Origin: an uncultured Clostridia bacterium
Lineage (GTDB): Bacteria; Bacillota; Clostridia; Oscillospirales; Acutalibacteraceae
Direction: 5' to 3'
Assembly: GCA_947623175.1 (NCBI GenBank)
Contig: CANQGK010000001.1
Span: 62,001-126,000 of the forward strand
DNA length: 64,000 nucleotides
In this document: positions 44,179-53,665 of the stretch, piece by piece
Position numbering within the stretch: position 1 is the first letter of the stretch
Layout: each line of letters opens with the position of its first letter
Program-made: the position numbers and the translations under genes
The notes under the pieces: model-generated
Databases searched by the model: none
Told to the model about the DNA's origin: nothing
What the model saw: only the letters and a program-made list of their open reading frames with translations

Positions 44179-47100
44179 ATGGTTTACCGCATTTATGTCG
44201 AAAAAAAGCCCGAGCTTGCAAACGAAGCCAAGGGCTTACTCAATGATATCAATACCCTTTTACAGATAAGCTCTGTGACAAAGGTTCGCGTTATCAACAG
44301 GTATGACGTTGACAATATCGAAAAAAAGCTTTTTGATTACGCCGTCGACACCGTCTTTTCCGAACCGCAGCTCGACATTACCTATACGCGGCTCGACAGC
44401 GGCGACGCGTCGGTTTTTGCGGTTGAGTATTTGCCCGGTCAGTTTGATCAGAGAGCGGATTCCGCCGCGCAATGTATTCAGATAATCTCGCAGGGCGAAC
44501 GTCCGAGAGTCAGAACCGCAAAGGTATATTTGCTTTACGGCAATCCCACAAAGGCAGAGCTTGCCGCCGTTAAAAAGTACGTGATAAACCCGGTAGAAGC
44601 AAGGCTCGCCGCTTTGGAAAAGCCGGAAACGCTTGAAACGCAATACGATATCCCCACAACCGTTGAAACGCTTGACGGTTTTATAGATTTAGATCGAAAA
44701 GGGCTCGAAGAATTCGTAACCGGCTACGGTCTTGCCATGGACGCCGACGATATTGCATTTTGCCAAAATTATTTTAAATCGGAAAACCGCAACCCCACCG
44801 TAACCGAAATTCGAATGATAGACACCTATTGGTCAGATCATTGCAGACATACCACCTTTTTAACCCAAATCGACGGCGCGGTTTTTGAAGACGCGCTTTT
44901 ACAGTCGGCTTACGATGAATATCTCGAAACCCGCAAAGCCTTGGGCAGAACCAAGCCGATATGCCTTATGGATATCGCCACCTTAGCGGTAAAACAGCTT
45001 AAAAAAGACGGTAAGCTTGATAAATTGGATGAATCGGAGGAGATCAACGCCTGCACGGTTAAGATCGACGTTGAGGTGGACGGACAGACCGAAAAATGGC
45101 TGCTTTTGTTCAAAAACGAAACCCATAACCATCCTACCGAAATCGAGCCATTCGGCGGAGCCGCCACCTGCATAGGGGGCGCTATACGCGACCCGCTGTC
45201 GGGCAGATCCTACGTTTACGGCGCTATGCGCGTTACCGGCGCCGCCGATCCGCTTAAAAGCATAAGCGAGACGATGCCCGGAAAGCTGCCGCAAAGAAAG
45301 CTTGTCACCACCGCGGCGAACGGCTATTCCTCATACGGCAACCAAATCGGACTTGCCACGGGCATAGTGGATGAAATTTATCACGACGGATATGCCGCCA
45401 AGCGTATGGAAATAGGCGCCGTTATAGCCGCCGCTCCCGCCGAAAACGTACGCAGAGAGGTTCCCACCCCCGGCGACATCGTAATACTTTTGGGCGGAAG
45501 TACCGGACGCGACGGCTGCGGCGGCGCTACCGGTTCTTCAAAATCGCATACCCTTCACTCGCTCGAGACCTGCGGCGCCGAGGTTCAAAAGGGCAACGCT
45601 CCGGAGGAACGAAAGCTTCAAAGACTGTTTCGCAATTACGAAGCATGCCGCATGATAAAGCGCTGTAACGATTTTGGCGCAGGCGGCGTATCGGTAGCCA
45701 TAGGCGAGCTTGCCGACGGGCTCGAAATTGACCTTAACGCGGTACCCAAAAAATACGAAGGGCTTGACGGTACCGAGCTTGCGATAAGCGAATCGCAGGA
45801 AAGAATGGCGGTAGTTATCGAAAAGGAAAACTTCGAGCGCTTTATATCGCTTGCCGAAAGCGAAAATCTGCAGGCGGTCAAGGTTGCCGAGATCAAAGCC
45901 GAGCCGCGGCTTATTATGAATTGGAACGGCAAAACGATAGTAAATATCAGCCGCGAATTTCTCAATTCCAACGGCGCCGAAAAGCATATTACGATAACCC
46001 CCGAAAATACAAAGGATTACCGTAAATTTATCGAGGGCAGCTTTACCGATAACATGTGCGTGCTTGCAGACGACCTTAATATCTGCTCAAAGCGCGGACT
46101 TTCCGAGCAATTCGACTCTACCATAGGCGCCGGAACGGTGCTTATGCCCTTCGGCGGTAAAAATCAATTGACTCCCATACAAGCGATGGTACAAAAAATT
46201 TCGGTCGAAAAAAAGCACACAAACGACTGCTCGCTTATGTCTTGGGGTTACAATCCGTTTATCGCGGAAAAAAGCCCCTACCATGCGGCATATCTTGCGG
46301 TTGTGGAATCGGTTTCAAAGCTTATCGCTTCGGGCGCCGAATTTAAGGACGTTTACCTTACCTTTCAGGAGTATTTTGAGCGCCCGGGCAAGGACGGCAA
46401 GCGCTGGGGCAAGCCGTTATCCGCATTGCTCGGCGCGTTTAAAGCCCAACTCGAGTACGGTATCGGCGCCATAGGCGGCAAGGATTCCATGAGCGGCAGT
46501 TTTGAAAATTTAGACGTGCCCCCCACCCTCGTTTCCTTTGCCGTAACCACAAGCAAAATCAAAAATATTATCTCCCCCGAATTTAAAAAGGCGGGCAACA
46601 AGCTTATACTGATAAGCCCCGTCTACGACGAGGAGACAAGACTTCCGAACACCGCTTCTCAGATAAAGGTATTCTCCGCCGTGACAAAGCTTATACGCGA
46701 GGGCAAGGCGCTCTCCTGCTATACGCCGGGGCTCGGCGGCATAGGCGAAGCGGTTATGAAAATGGCGTTCGGCAACGGTTTCGGCTTTAAATTTGACGCT
46801 AATTTGAGCGTCGAGGGGATATTCGGCTACTGCTACGGCGGTTTTCTGCTCGAGGTAAGCAGAGATACGGACGAGGGCGTTACGGTAGGCGTCATAACCG
46901 ACGACGGCAAAATTTCATACGCTAACGAGGAATTATCCGTAAATTCCCTGCTCGGCATCTACGAAAACAAGCTTGAAAGCGTATATAAGTGCAATATTAA
47001 AAATTCGAACTCTTGCCTCGAAAATTTCTCCTACACCGCAAATGAACGCCCGACGCCTGCGATCAAAACGGCAAAGCCCAAGGTGCTTATACCCGTATTT

Positions 47101-47871
47101 CCCGGCACCAACTGCGAGTTTGACAGCGCAAAGGCTATGGCTGACGCGGGAGCAAGTCCGGAGATATTCGTAATAAACAACCTTTCGGCAGACGGCATTT
47201 CAAGAAGCGTCGAAAGCTTTGCAAACAAGGTTAAAAACGCGCAAATCATATTTGTACCGGGCGGATTTTCCGGCGGAGACGAGCCCGACGGCAGCGGTAA
47301 ATTCATTACGGCATTTTTCAGAAACGCCGCGATAAAGGAGCAGGTCACCGCCCTGCTTGACGACCGCGACGGGCTTATGTGCGGTATATGCAACGGTTTT
47401 CAGGCGCTTATAAAATTGGGGCTTGTACCCTACGGCAAAATAATCGATACCGACGAGAACTGCCCCACCCTTACCTTCAATACGATAGGCCGTCACCAAT
47501 CCAAAATAGTAAGAACCCGCATTGCGTCAAACAAATCGCCCTGGCTTGCCCTTACCGAGGTGGGCGATATTTACAGCGTTCCGATTTCCCACGGAGAAGG
47601 GCGTTTCTTGGCGGACGAGGCGCTTGTCAAAAAGCTTGCCGCCAACGGACAGATCGCGACGCAGTACGTTGATCTTGAGGGCAACGCCTCAAGCGACGTT
47701 CACTTTAACCCGAACGATTCCGTTTACGCCGTAGAGGGCATCACTTCCCCCGACGGCCGCGTATTCGGCAAGATGGGGCATTCGGAGCGTTGGGGCGACG
47801 GATTGTACAAAAACGTTCCCGGCGATTATGATATTAAAATGTTTAAATCCGCTGTAAATTATTTTAAATAA
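44179..47871 (+). CDS. purL: Phosphoribosylformylglycinamidine synthase, fused PurL-PurQ
   Basis: 1230 residues, one chain holding the PurS-like N-terminus, the two-lobed synthase (LIQ..., GFGGAATCIGGAIRDPLSGR, FGAGGVSVAIGELADGL) and a C-terminal class I glutaminase (from about 955: VLIPVFPGTNCEFDSAKAM). The glutaminase Cys is in GLMCGICNGFQAL and the His is in SHGEGRF. It uses glutamine ammonia to turn FGAR to FGAM. Single-chain PurL is common in proteobacteria and in many Clostridia, whereas Bacillus has separate PurS, PurL and PurQ. Unlike the PurF-like gene, its glutaminase appears intact. Confidence 0.96.
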   Translation: MVYRIYVEKKPELANEAKGLLNDINTLLQISSVTKVRVINRYDVDNIEKKLFDYAVDTVFSEPQLDITYTRLDSGDASVFAVEYLPGQFDQRADSAAQCIQIISQGERPRVRTAKVYLLYGNPTKAELAAVKKYVINPVEARLAALEKPETLETQYDIPTTVETLDGFIDLDRKGLEEFVTGYGLAMDADDIAFCQNYFKSENRNPTVTEIRMIDTYWSDHCRHTTFLTQIDGAVFEDALLQSAYDEYLETRKALGRTKPICLMDIATLAVKQLKKDGKLDKLDESEEINACTVKIDVEVDGQTEKWLLLFKNETHNHPTEIEPFGGAATCIGGAIRDPLSGRSYVYGAMRVTGAADPLKSISETMPGKLPQRKLVTTAANGYSSYGNQIGLATGIVDEIYHDGYAAKRMEIGAVIAAAPAENVRREVPTPGDIVILLGGSTGRDGCGGATGSSKSHTLHSLETCGAEVQKGNAPEERKLQRLFRNYEACRMIKRCNDFGAGGVSVAIGELADGLEIDLNAVPKKYEGLDGTELAISESQERMAVVIEKENFERFISLAESENLQAVKVAEIKAEPRLIMNWNGKTIVNISREFLNSNGAEKHITITPENTKDYRKFIEGSFTDNMCVLADDLNICSKRGLSEQFDSTIGAGTVLMPFGGKNQLTPIQAMVQKISVEKKHTNDCSLMSWGYNPFIAEKSPYHAAYLAVVESVSKLIASGAEFKDVYLTFQEYFERPGKDGKRWGKPLSALLGAFKAQLEYGIGAIGGKDSMSGSFENLDVPPTLVSFAVTTSKIKNIISPEFKKAGNKLILISPVYDEETRLPNTASQIKVFSAVTKLIREGKALSCYTPGLGGIGEAVMKMAFGNGFGFKFDANLSVEGIFGYCYGGFLLEVSRDTDEGVTVGVITDDGKISYANEELSVNSLLGIYENKLESVYKCNIKNSNSCLENFSYTANERPTPAIKTAKPKVLIPVFPGTNCEFDSAKAMADAGASPEIFVINNLSADGISRSVESFANKVKNAQIIFVPGGFSGGDEPDGSGKFITAFFRNAAIKEQVTALLDDRDGLMCGICNGFQALIKLGLVPYGKIIDTDENCPTLTFNTIGRHQSKIVRTRIASNKSPWLALTEVGDIYSVPISHGEGRFLADEALVKKLAANGQIATQYVDLEGNASSDVHFNPNDSVYAVEGITSPDGRVFGKMGHSERWGDGLYKNVPGDYDIKMFKSAVNYFK

Positions 47872-47883
47872 GAGGTGTTTAAT

Positions 47884-49560
47884 ATGGCTTATTTATCGGA
47901 TATTGAAATTGCTCAAAACGCAAAAATGCAGCCTATAACCGAAATTGCCGAAAAAGCGGGTATTCCCGAGGAATATCTTGAGCAGTACGGCAAGTACAAG
48001 GCTAAAATCGATCTTTCCCTTTTAAAGAAAAGCCAAAAGGAAAACGGCAAGCTTATTCTCGTCACCGCCATAACCCCCACTCCCGCCGGCGAAGGCAAAA
48101 CCACCACCACAATAGGACTTGCCGACGGCATGAGCCGCATTGGCAAAAACGTTTGCGTCGCTTTGAGAGAGCCGTCGTTGGGTCCGGTTTTCGGCATTAA
48201 GGGCGGCGCCGCGGGCGGCGGCTACGCGCAGGTGGTTCCGATGGAGGATATCAACCTGCATTTTACCGGTGATTTCCACGCCATAGGCGCGGCAAATAAC
48301 CTTTTGGCGGCTATGCTGGACAACCATATTCATCAGGGCAACGCTCTCGGAATTGACGTAAGGCGCATCACCTGGAAGCGCTGTGTCGATATGAACGACC
48401 GACAACTGCGCTTCATAACCGACGGTTTGGGCGGCAGAGTAAACGGCGTTCCGCGTGAGGACGGATTTGATATTACCGTTGCAAGCGAAATTATGGCGGT
48501 TTTGTGCCTCGCCTCGGATATCGTCGACCTCAAAGCCCGACTTTCGCGCATAGTTGTGGGATATACCTTTGACGACAGTCCGGTTACCGCCGGTCAGTTG
48601 AACGCCGCGGGAGCTATGACCGCGCTTTTAAAGGACGCTATAAAGCCCAATCTCGTGCAGACTCTCGAGGGCACGCCGGCATTGGTACACGGAGGGCCAT
48701 TTGCGAATATAGCGCACGGCTGTAATTCGGTAACCGCCACGAAAATGGCTATGAAGTTAGCCGACTATGCCGTAACCGAAGCCGGCTTCGGAGCGGATCT
48801 CGGCGCCGAAAAGTTCCTTGATATAAAGTGCCGTATGGCAAATCTCACCCCGTCGGCGGTGGTTATGGTTGCCACCGTGCGCGCTCTTAAAATGCACGGC
48901 GGACTTGATAAAAAGTCGCTTGGCGAAGAAAATTTAGAGGCGCTCGAAAAGGGTATTCCCAACCTTTTACGCCATGTTTCAAACATTAAAAACGTTTACA
49001 AGCTTCCCTGCGTCGTAGCCGTAAACCGCTTCCCCACCGATACCGACGCAGAAATCGAGTTCATTATCAAAAAATGCAAAGAGCTCGGCGTTAACGTTGT
49101 GCTTTCGACCGTTTGGGCGGACGGCGGCAAAGGCGGCGAAGAATTGGCGCGCGAGGTGGTACGTCTTTGTGAGGAGGAAAAGGGCGACTTTACCTTCAGC
49201 TATTCGACGGAGGGTACTATAGAGGAAAAAATCAACGCCATCGTCCGCAATATCTACGGAGGCGACGGCGCAATACTTACCCCGAACGCCCAAAAGCAAG
49301 CCGAAAAACTCACGGCAATGGGATTCGGCAACTGCCCGATTTGCCTTGCTAAGACGCAGTACAGCTTTTCGGACGATCCCGCAAAGCTCGGCGCGCCCGA
49401 GCATTTCACCGTGACGGTCAGAAATCTTAAAATATCCGCCGGAGCCGGCTTTATCGTAGCCCTTACCGGCGACATTATGACAATGCCCGGATTGCCCAAG
49501 GCGCCCGCGGCGGAAAAGATAGATATTGACGAAAACGGTAAAATCACCGGATTGTTCTGA
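47884..49560 (+). CDS. fhs: Formate-tetrahydrofolate ligase
   Basis: 558 residues from the ATG at 47884, with AAGAGGTG upstream; a GTG nine bases earlier lies in that site. The phosphate loop is [20 protein letters not shown], and [20 protein letters not shown] follows, both hallmarks. It makes 10-formyltetrahydrofolate from formate, ATP and tetrahydrofolate, the donor for PurN and the AICAR transformylase. As the last gene of the operon it complements the FNT channel in the middle and glyA. Confidence 0.98.
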   Translation: MAYLSDIEIAQNAKMQPITEIAEKAGIPEEYLEQYGKYKAKIDLSLLKKSQKENGKLILVTAITPTPAGEGKTTTTIGLADGMSRIGKNVCVALREPSLGPVFGIKGGAAGGGYAQVVPMEDINLHFTGDFHAIGAANNLLAAMLDNHIHQGNALGIDVRRITWKRCVDMNDRQLRFITDGLGGRVNGVPREDGFDITVASEIMAVLCLASDIVDLKARLSRIVVGYTFDDSPVTAGQLNAAGAMTALLKDAIKPNLVQTLEGTPALVHGGPFANIAHGCNSVTATKMAMKLADYAVTEAGFGADLGAEKFLDIKCRMANLTPSAVVMVATVRALKMHGGLDKKSLGEENLEALEKGIPNLLRHVSNIKNVYKLPCVVAVNRFPTDTDAEIEFIIKKCKELGVNVVLSTVWADGGKGGEELAREVVRLCEEEKGDFTFSYSTEGTIEEKINAIVRNIYGGDGAILTPNAQKQAEKLTAMGFGNCPICLAKTQYSFSDDPAKLGAPEHFTVTVRNLKISAGAGFIVALTGDIMTMPGLPKAPAAEKIDIDENGKITGLF

Positions 49561-49565
49561 TCATA

Positions 49566-49588
49566 TTGACTATAAATTGACTATAAAT
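49566..49588. repeat. Short tandem repeat after fhs
   Basis: TTGACTATAAA occurs twice in a row (49566-49576 and 49577-49587). It lies in the gap between fhs and the terminators; no function is apparent. Confidence 0.6.
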
Positions 49589-49595
49589 AAAAAAA

Positions 49596-49616
49596 TCTCC
49601 CGGATTTACCGGGAGA
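49596..49616 (-). terminator. Terminator of rpsT
   Basis: Hairpin TCTCCCGG/CCGGGAGA around ATTTA. Read on the minus strand, it is followed by ATTTTTTTATTTATAG, a good T-run, as expected for termination after rpsT. Confidence 0.8.
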
Positions 49617-49622
49617 GAAAAC

Positions 49623-49659
49623 AGCCCGAGCCGAGAAACCGGCTCGGGCTTAAATTTTT
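49623..49659 (+). terminator. Terminator of the purine operon
   Basis: AGCCCGAGCC (49623-49632) pairs with GGCTCGGGCT (49641-49650), a perfect 10-bp stem. On the plus strand it is followed by TAAATTTTT. It lies 63 bp after fhs and just before the convergent rpsT stop, so it ends the operon begun at 35195. Confidence 0.8.
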
Positions 49660-49664
49660 CCGAG

Positions 49665-49928
49665 TTACGCCTTTACTTTGTTATAACGGCTAACCAAGGC
49701 AGATTTTTTTCTTGCCGCATTATTCTTATGAATAATACCCTTTGAAGCCGCCTGGTCGATTTTCTTAACGGCGGCAGTAACGGCAACCGCCATATCGTCA
49801 GCCTTTGCGTCAATAGCGGCATCAGCCTTTTTAACCGCAGTTTTTAAAGCAGAACGGTAAGCTTTGTTGTGTTCGTAATTTGCTTTGCTTACAAGCACAC
49901 GCTTTTTAGCAGATTTAATATTTGGCAT
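49665..49928 (-). CDS. rpsT: 30S ribosomal protein S20
   Basis: 87 residues. The sequence begins MPNIKSAKKRVLVSKANYEHNKAYRSALKT and ends KGIIHKNNAARKKSALVSRYN, with the Lys/Arg/Ala-rich helices of S20. It binds 16S rRNA early in small-subunit assembly. A GGGGGG-rich SD and its own promoter lie upstream, and a strong terminator follows. Confidence 0.98.
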   Translation of the reverse strand: MPNIKSAKKRVLVSKANYEHNKAYRSALKTAVKKADAAIDAKADDMAVAVTAAVKKIDQAASKGIIHKNNAARKKSALVSRYNKVKA

Positions 49929-49993
49929 TCCGACACCCCCCTAACACATAGTACCTAAGAGTTTGAAATTTAATACTTAAGTCATTTCAATTA

Positions 49994-50022
49994 ATAATAC
50001 CACAAAAATCATTCAATTGCAA
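49994..50022 (-). promoter_or_regulatory. Promoter of rpsT
   Basis: Minus strand: TTGCAA (50022-50017), a 17-nt spacer ending in TGTGG (an extended -10) and TATTAT (49999-49994). The leader to the ATG is about 60 nt. Confidence 0.65.
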
Positions 50023-50057
50023 CATTTTTTTAAAATTAATTGAAAATTTATTGAAAA

Positions 50058-50744
50058 TCAGAGTAAATTTATCAATTCGTCTATTTTTTTGATACGGTAA
50101 TTATAACTGTACTTGCAGAGTTTATCCTCCTCGGCAACAAGGCAGGTATCGATTTTTGAATTTATACCGCCCAAGATATCGGCGGTGGGAGCGTCCCCTA
50201 TTATCAAAACCTTAGACCGGTTGTTTTCCAAAATATTGTTCATAACGTAGTCGTAAAATGACGCCGAGGGCTTTTTGTAATTTATTTCCTCGGAAACGAA
50301 TATTTCGGTAAAAAAATTCATAATTTTGGCCTGTTTTATTCTTTTGTACTGAAACTCGGGATAACCGTTTGTAATGATGTAGAGCAAATATCCTGAATTT
50401 TTCAGATATCTGAGGGTTTTAAGCGCGCCGGGCTTAAGCTTATGACTGTTTTGCATCATATCAAAAAACTCGGTCTTAAGCTCCTCGAACAGCTCGCCCT
50501 TTATTTCGAGCAGCTTTAAAAAGCGGACAAAACGGTTTGTAACCACGTCAAACAGCGTGATGTCCTTTCCAAGCTCGAAAATATTGAAGCCGAAGGTCTC
50601 GTCGAACAGCTCAAGCACGTCGGCGCCGTACGGCAGGGAATGGTTTTCCAAAACGGTTAATGCGGAGGATAATTCTATATCGGAGTATTCCAATAGTGTG
50701 TCGTCCAAATCGAATAACAATGAAGTGTATCTTTTGTGATTCAT
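50058..50744 (-). CDS. HAD family hydrolase, YjjG-like nucleotidase
   Basis: 228 residues. HAD motif I is LLFDLDDTLLEYS, motif II IITNG, motif III the Lys in NYKKPSASFYDYV, and motif IV VLIIGDAPTADILGG. The helical cap and the HSLPYGADVLELF region resemble YjjG-type pyrimidine or general nucleotidases, which clean up nucleotides and phosphorylated by-products. The substrate is uncertain. It is separated by 44 bp from the preceding CapD-like gene on the same strand and may be read from that transcript. Confidence 0.8.
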   Translation of the reverse strand: MNHKRYTSLLFDLDDTLLEYSDIELSSALTVLENHSLPYGADVLELFDETFGFNIFELGKDITLFDVVTNRFVRFLKLLEIKGELFEELKTEFFDMMQNSHKLKPGALKTLRYLKNSGYLLYIITNGYPEFQYKRIKQAKIMNFFTEIFVSEEINYKKPSASFYDYVMNNILENNRSKVLIIGDAPTADILGGINSKIDTCLVAEEDKLCKYSYNYRIKKIDELINLL

Positions 50745-50788
50745 GCCACGGTCCCCCTTGAAATATGAAAATTGTTCCCGAAAAGCTT

Positions 50789-52636
50789 TCAGTTATTCAA
50801 TATATAGGTGGGTACTATTCGCTTTACAAGTTGTCTTATATCGATATTTTCATCATACATGGCGCTTTTCATATCGTCCAGCGTCTGCCGCAAAATCTCC
50901 TCGTCGATATCTATCGGTTTTCCGACAAATATCAGACTGTTATCGGTGGCGGTAAGCCCTTCTTCTGACTTGAGCAGTTCTTCGTAAAGCTTTTCGCCGG
51001 GGCGCAGGCCCGTAAAGACGATATCGATATCCTTATAGGGCGTAAAGCCCGAAAGCATTATAAGATTTTCCGCCAAATCGAGAATTTTGACCGGCTTGCC
51101 CATATCGAGCACAAATATTTCGCCGCCGTGCGCGTTGGCGCCCGCCTGAAGCACAAGGGAAACCGCCTCGGATATCGTCATAAAATATCTTATAATATTC
51201 GGATCGGTGACCGTAACGGGGCCGCCGTGCTTTATTTGCTCCTTAAACAGCGGAATAACGCTTCCGTTAGAGCCTAAAACGTTGCCGAAGCGCACCGCCA
51301 CAAAATCGGTATTCGAATGATTGTTGTAGGTTTGCACTATCATTTCGCAAATACGCTTGCTCGCGCCCATGATATTGGTCGGATTGACCGCCTTGTCGGT
51401 GGAAATAAGCACCATTCGCTCGGCGCCGTAGCGGTCGGCGCACTGTGCGGTTTTAAGGGTGCCGAAAACGTTGTTTTTTATGGTTTCGCCGGGGCTCGTC
51501 TCCATTAAAGGCACATGCTTATGCGCCGCCGCGTGGAAAACCAGCTGAGGCTTATAGGTGCGAAAAACATAATCCATACGTTTCGAATCCCGTACCGAGC
51601 CTATCAGGGTGACGACGTTTAAATCGGGAAATTTGAACTTTATTTCATTTTGAATATCATAAGCGTTATTTTCGTAAATATCGAAAATAATAAGCTGCTT
51701 GGGATTGTGAGCGGCTATCTGCCGGCAAAGCTCGGAGCCTATGCTTCCGCCGCCGCCGGTTACCAAAACCACCTTGCCGTTTAAATACTCGGCGGTTATT
51801 TCATTGTTGATATCGATAACTTCGCGTTCCAAGAGATCCTCGATCTCAACGTTGCGGATTTTTGAAGAAAGGTTCGAAAGCTCATCCTCCGAATACATGC
51901 GGCAAATAGAGGGTATTATTTTAAGCTTGCATTTGGTTTTTTGGCAAATATTTAAAATTTCGGTTCTGTTTTTGTTGTCGCAATTCTGAATATTGAAAAT
52001 AATGTAATCGATATTATATTTTTCCGCCGCCTCCGGTATAAAATTACGGTCTCCGACTATTTTGACGCCCGAAATATATTTGCCCTTTAAAAAGGGATTA
52101 TCGTCTATAACGCATTTTATCGAAGCTTTGGAATATTCGCTTTTTACGGCAAATTCATTGATGATCATGCCTCCCGCGGAGCCCGCGCCTATAAGCATTA
52201 TATTACCTATAATAAGGGATTTTGTTTTGCCGTCCTTTATATCGATCTCCTTTTGCAATTTAAAAACAATATGCTTATAGGTTAATCGGATAATATAAAC
52301 AAATACCACTACCAAAAAGGCAAGTATCAAATACGCCGTATAATTCATGGTAACGCCTACCGCGGCTGCCTGCGCCAAAAACAATATGCCTACGGACATA
52401 ATCGCCGCCGGTACGATATGCAGAATTTCGCTGTAATTTGCATATTCCCATAAAATATTATAGACCTTAAAGGTATATAACGACAAGCAAACTATTAACG
52501 GGAAAATTATATATGAAAATTGATGTTCGGGCGGAAATGGCTTTTCGGCTATGGCGTTTGCGATAACCAAAGCAATAGCCGAGGCTATTACGTCCAGACC
52601 TAAAAAGGTTATCAAATATAAATATCTGTTTTTCAT
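50789..52636 (-). CDS. CapD/PglF-like membrane nucleotide-sugar 4,6-dehydratase
   Basis: 615 residues. Four or five N-terminal TM helices (within about 1-135) precede a Rossmann-like region with a separate CoA-binding-type fold, then the SDR dehydratase domain: VVLVTGGGGSIGSELCRQI, STDKAVNPTNIMGASKRICE with Met in place of the usual catalytic Tyr, and GNVLGSNGSVIPLFKEQI. That substitution is characteristic of UDP-GlcNAc 4,6-dehydratases of the PglF/WbpM type. They start synthesis of bacillosamine or related deoxyamino sugars for surface glycans. The usual downstream aminotransferase and acetyltransferase are not seen. It starts 24 bp after asnA and may share the T-box-controlled transcript. 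Confidence 0.88.
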   Translation of the reverse strand: MKNRYLYLITFLGLDVIASAIALVIANAIAEKPFPPEHQFSYIIFPLIVCLSLYTFKVYNILWEYANYSEILHIVPAAIMSVGILFLAQAAAVGVTMNYTAYLILAFLVVVFVYIIRLTYKHIVFKLQKEIDIKDGKTKSLIIGNIMLIGAGSAGGMIINEFAVKSEYSKASIKCVIDDNPFLKGKYISGVKIVGDRNFIPEAAEKYNIDYIIFNIQNCDNKNRTEILNICQKTKCKLKIIPSICRMYSEDELSNLSSKIRNVEIEDLLEREVIDINNEITAEYLNGKVVLVTGGGGSIGSELCRQIAAHNPKQLIIFDIYENNAYDIQNEIKFKFPDLNVVTLIGSVRDSKRMDYVFRTYKPQLVFHAAAHKHVPLMETSPGETIKNNVFGTLKTAQCADRYGAERMVLISTDKAVNPTNIMGASKRICEMIVQTYNNHSNTDFVAVRFGNVLGSNGSVIPLFKEQIKHGGPVTVTDPNIIRYFMTISEAVSLVLQAGANAHGGEIFVLDMGKPVKILDLAENLIMLSGFTPYKDIDIVFTGLRPGEKLYEELLKSEEGLTATDNSLIFVGKPIDIDEEILRQTLDDMKSAMYDENIDIRQLVKRIVPTYILNN

Positions 52637-52660
52637 AAATACGTCCCTTGTTTTGTTTTA

Positions 52661-53650
52661 TTAAAGCAGATTTATTCCTTTGTTTTTACACTCGTCGATT
52701 TCGCTTTCGGGCCAAACGGAGACCTGAACCTCGCCGATATGTGCTTTTTGCAAAAGCAGCATGCATACCCGCGACTGACCTATTCCGCCGCCGATCGTAA
52801 GCGGCAATTCGCCGGATATCAGCATTTTATGAAAATCAAATTCGAGTCGGTTCTCGGCGTTTTCAGCTTTAAGCTGAGCCAAAAGCGAGTCCTTGTTTAC
52901 CCTTATTCCCATCGAAGAAATTTCGAAAGCGCCGCAAAGGACGCGGTTATAGACGATTATATCGCCGTTAAGGCTCCAATCGTCGTAATCGGGAGCTCTG
53001 CCGTCGTGCTTTTCGCCGTTTTTGAGCCTGCCGCCTATCTGCATTACAAAAACCGCGCCGAGCTCTTTTGCAATTTCGTTTTCCCGCTGTTTGGGAGTCA
53101 AATCGGGAAATCTTTCTTCCAGCTCGTATGTTGTTATAAATTTAATTTCTTTCGGAAGATAGGGCTTCAACGCCGTAAATTCTTCGCAAACCGCCTTTTC
53201 GGTTTCCAAAAGCGCGCCGTAAATATTTTTTACCGTGGTTTTGAGATAATCTTCATTTCTGTCCTCGTCCAAAATGATTTTTTCCCAATCCCATTGGTCG
53301 ACGTAGATGGAATGAACGCTGTCGCAGACCTCGTCGCGGCGAATGGCGTTCATATCGGTATAAAGGCCCTTATGAGTCGGAAAACAATATTTTTTAAGCG
53401 CCAAACGCTTCCACTTGGCAAGGCTGTGTACGACCTCGGCTATTTCCCCCGTTTCGAGAATATCGAAGGCTACCGGTCGCTCTACGCCGTTTAGATCGTC
53501 GTTCAGTCCGTTGCCCTTTTGCAAAAACAAGGGCGCCGACACGCGGGATAAATCGAGCGCTTTGCAAAGCTCGGAAGAAAATTTTGCCTTTACAAGAGAA
53601 ATCGCCTTTTGAGTATCAAACTCATTTAACAATGATACGTATTTTTCCAT
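52661..53650 (-). CDS. asnA: Aspartate-ammonia ligase (asparagine synthetase A)
   Basis: 329 residues from the ATG at 53650 with AGGTG upstream. The sequence matches AsnA: SLVKAKFSSELCKALDLSRVSAPLFLQKGNGLNDDLNG near the N-terminus, WKRLALKKYCFPTHKGLYTDMNAIRRDE, YVDQWDWEKI, and GGGIGQSRVCMLLLQKAHIGEVQ at the C-terminus. It is a class II-synthetase-fold enzyme that makes asparagine from aspartate, ammonia and ATP. It directly follows asnS by 15 bp and is controlled by the same Asn-type T-box. Confidence 0.97.
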   Translation of the reverse strand: MEKYVSLLNEFDTQKAISLVKAKFSSELCKALDLSRVSAPLFLQKGNGLNDDLNGVERPVAFDILETGEIAEVVHSLAKWKRLALKKYCFPTHKGLYTDMNAIRRDEVCDSVHSIYVDQWDWEKIILDEDRNEDYLKTTVKNIYGALLETEKAVCEEFTALKPYLPKEIKFITTYELEERFPDLTPKQRENEIAKELGAVFVMQIGGRLKNGEKHDGRAPDYDDWSLNGDIIVYNRVLCGAFEISSMGIRVNKDSLLAQLKAENAENRLEFDFHKMLISGELPLTIGGGIGQSRVCMLLLQKAHIGEVQVSVWPESEIDECKNKGINLL

Positions 53651-53665
53651 TATAAACACCTTGCA

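Noticed and set aside
36000-49560. purC, purB or purK within the purine operon
   Set aside because: None of the genes in the operon shows SAICAR synthetase, adenylosuccinate lyase or PurK features, so they must lie elsewhere.
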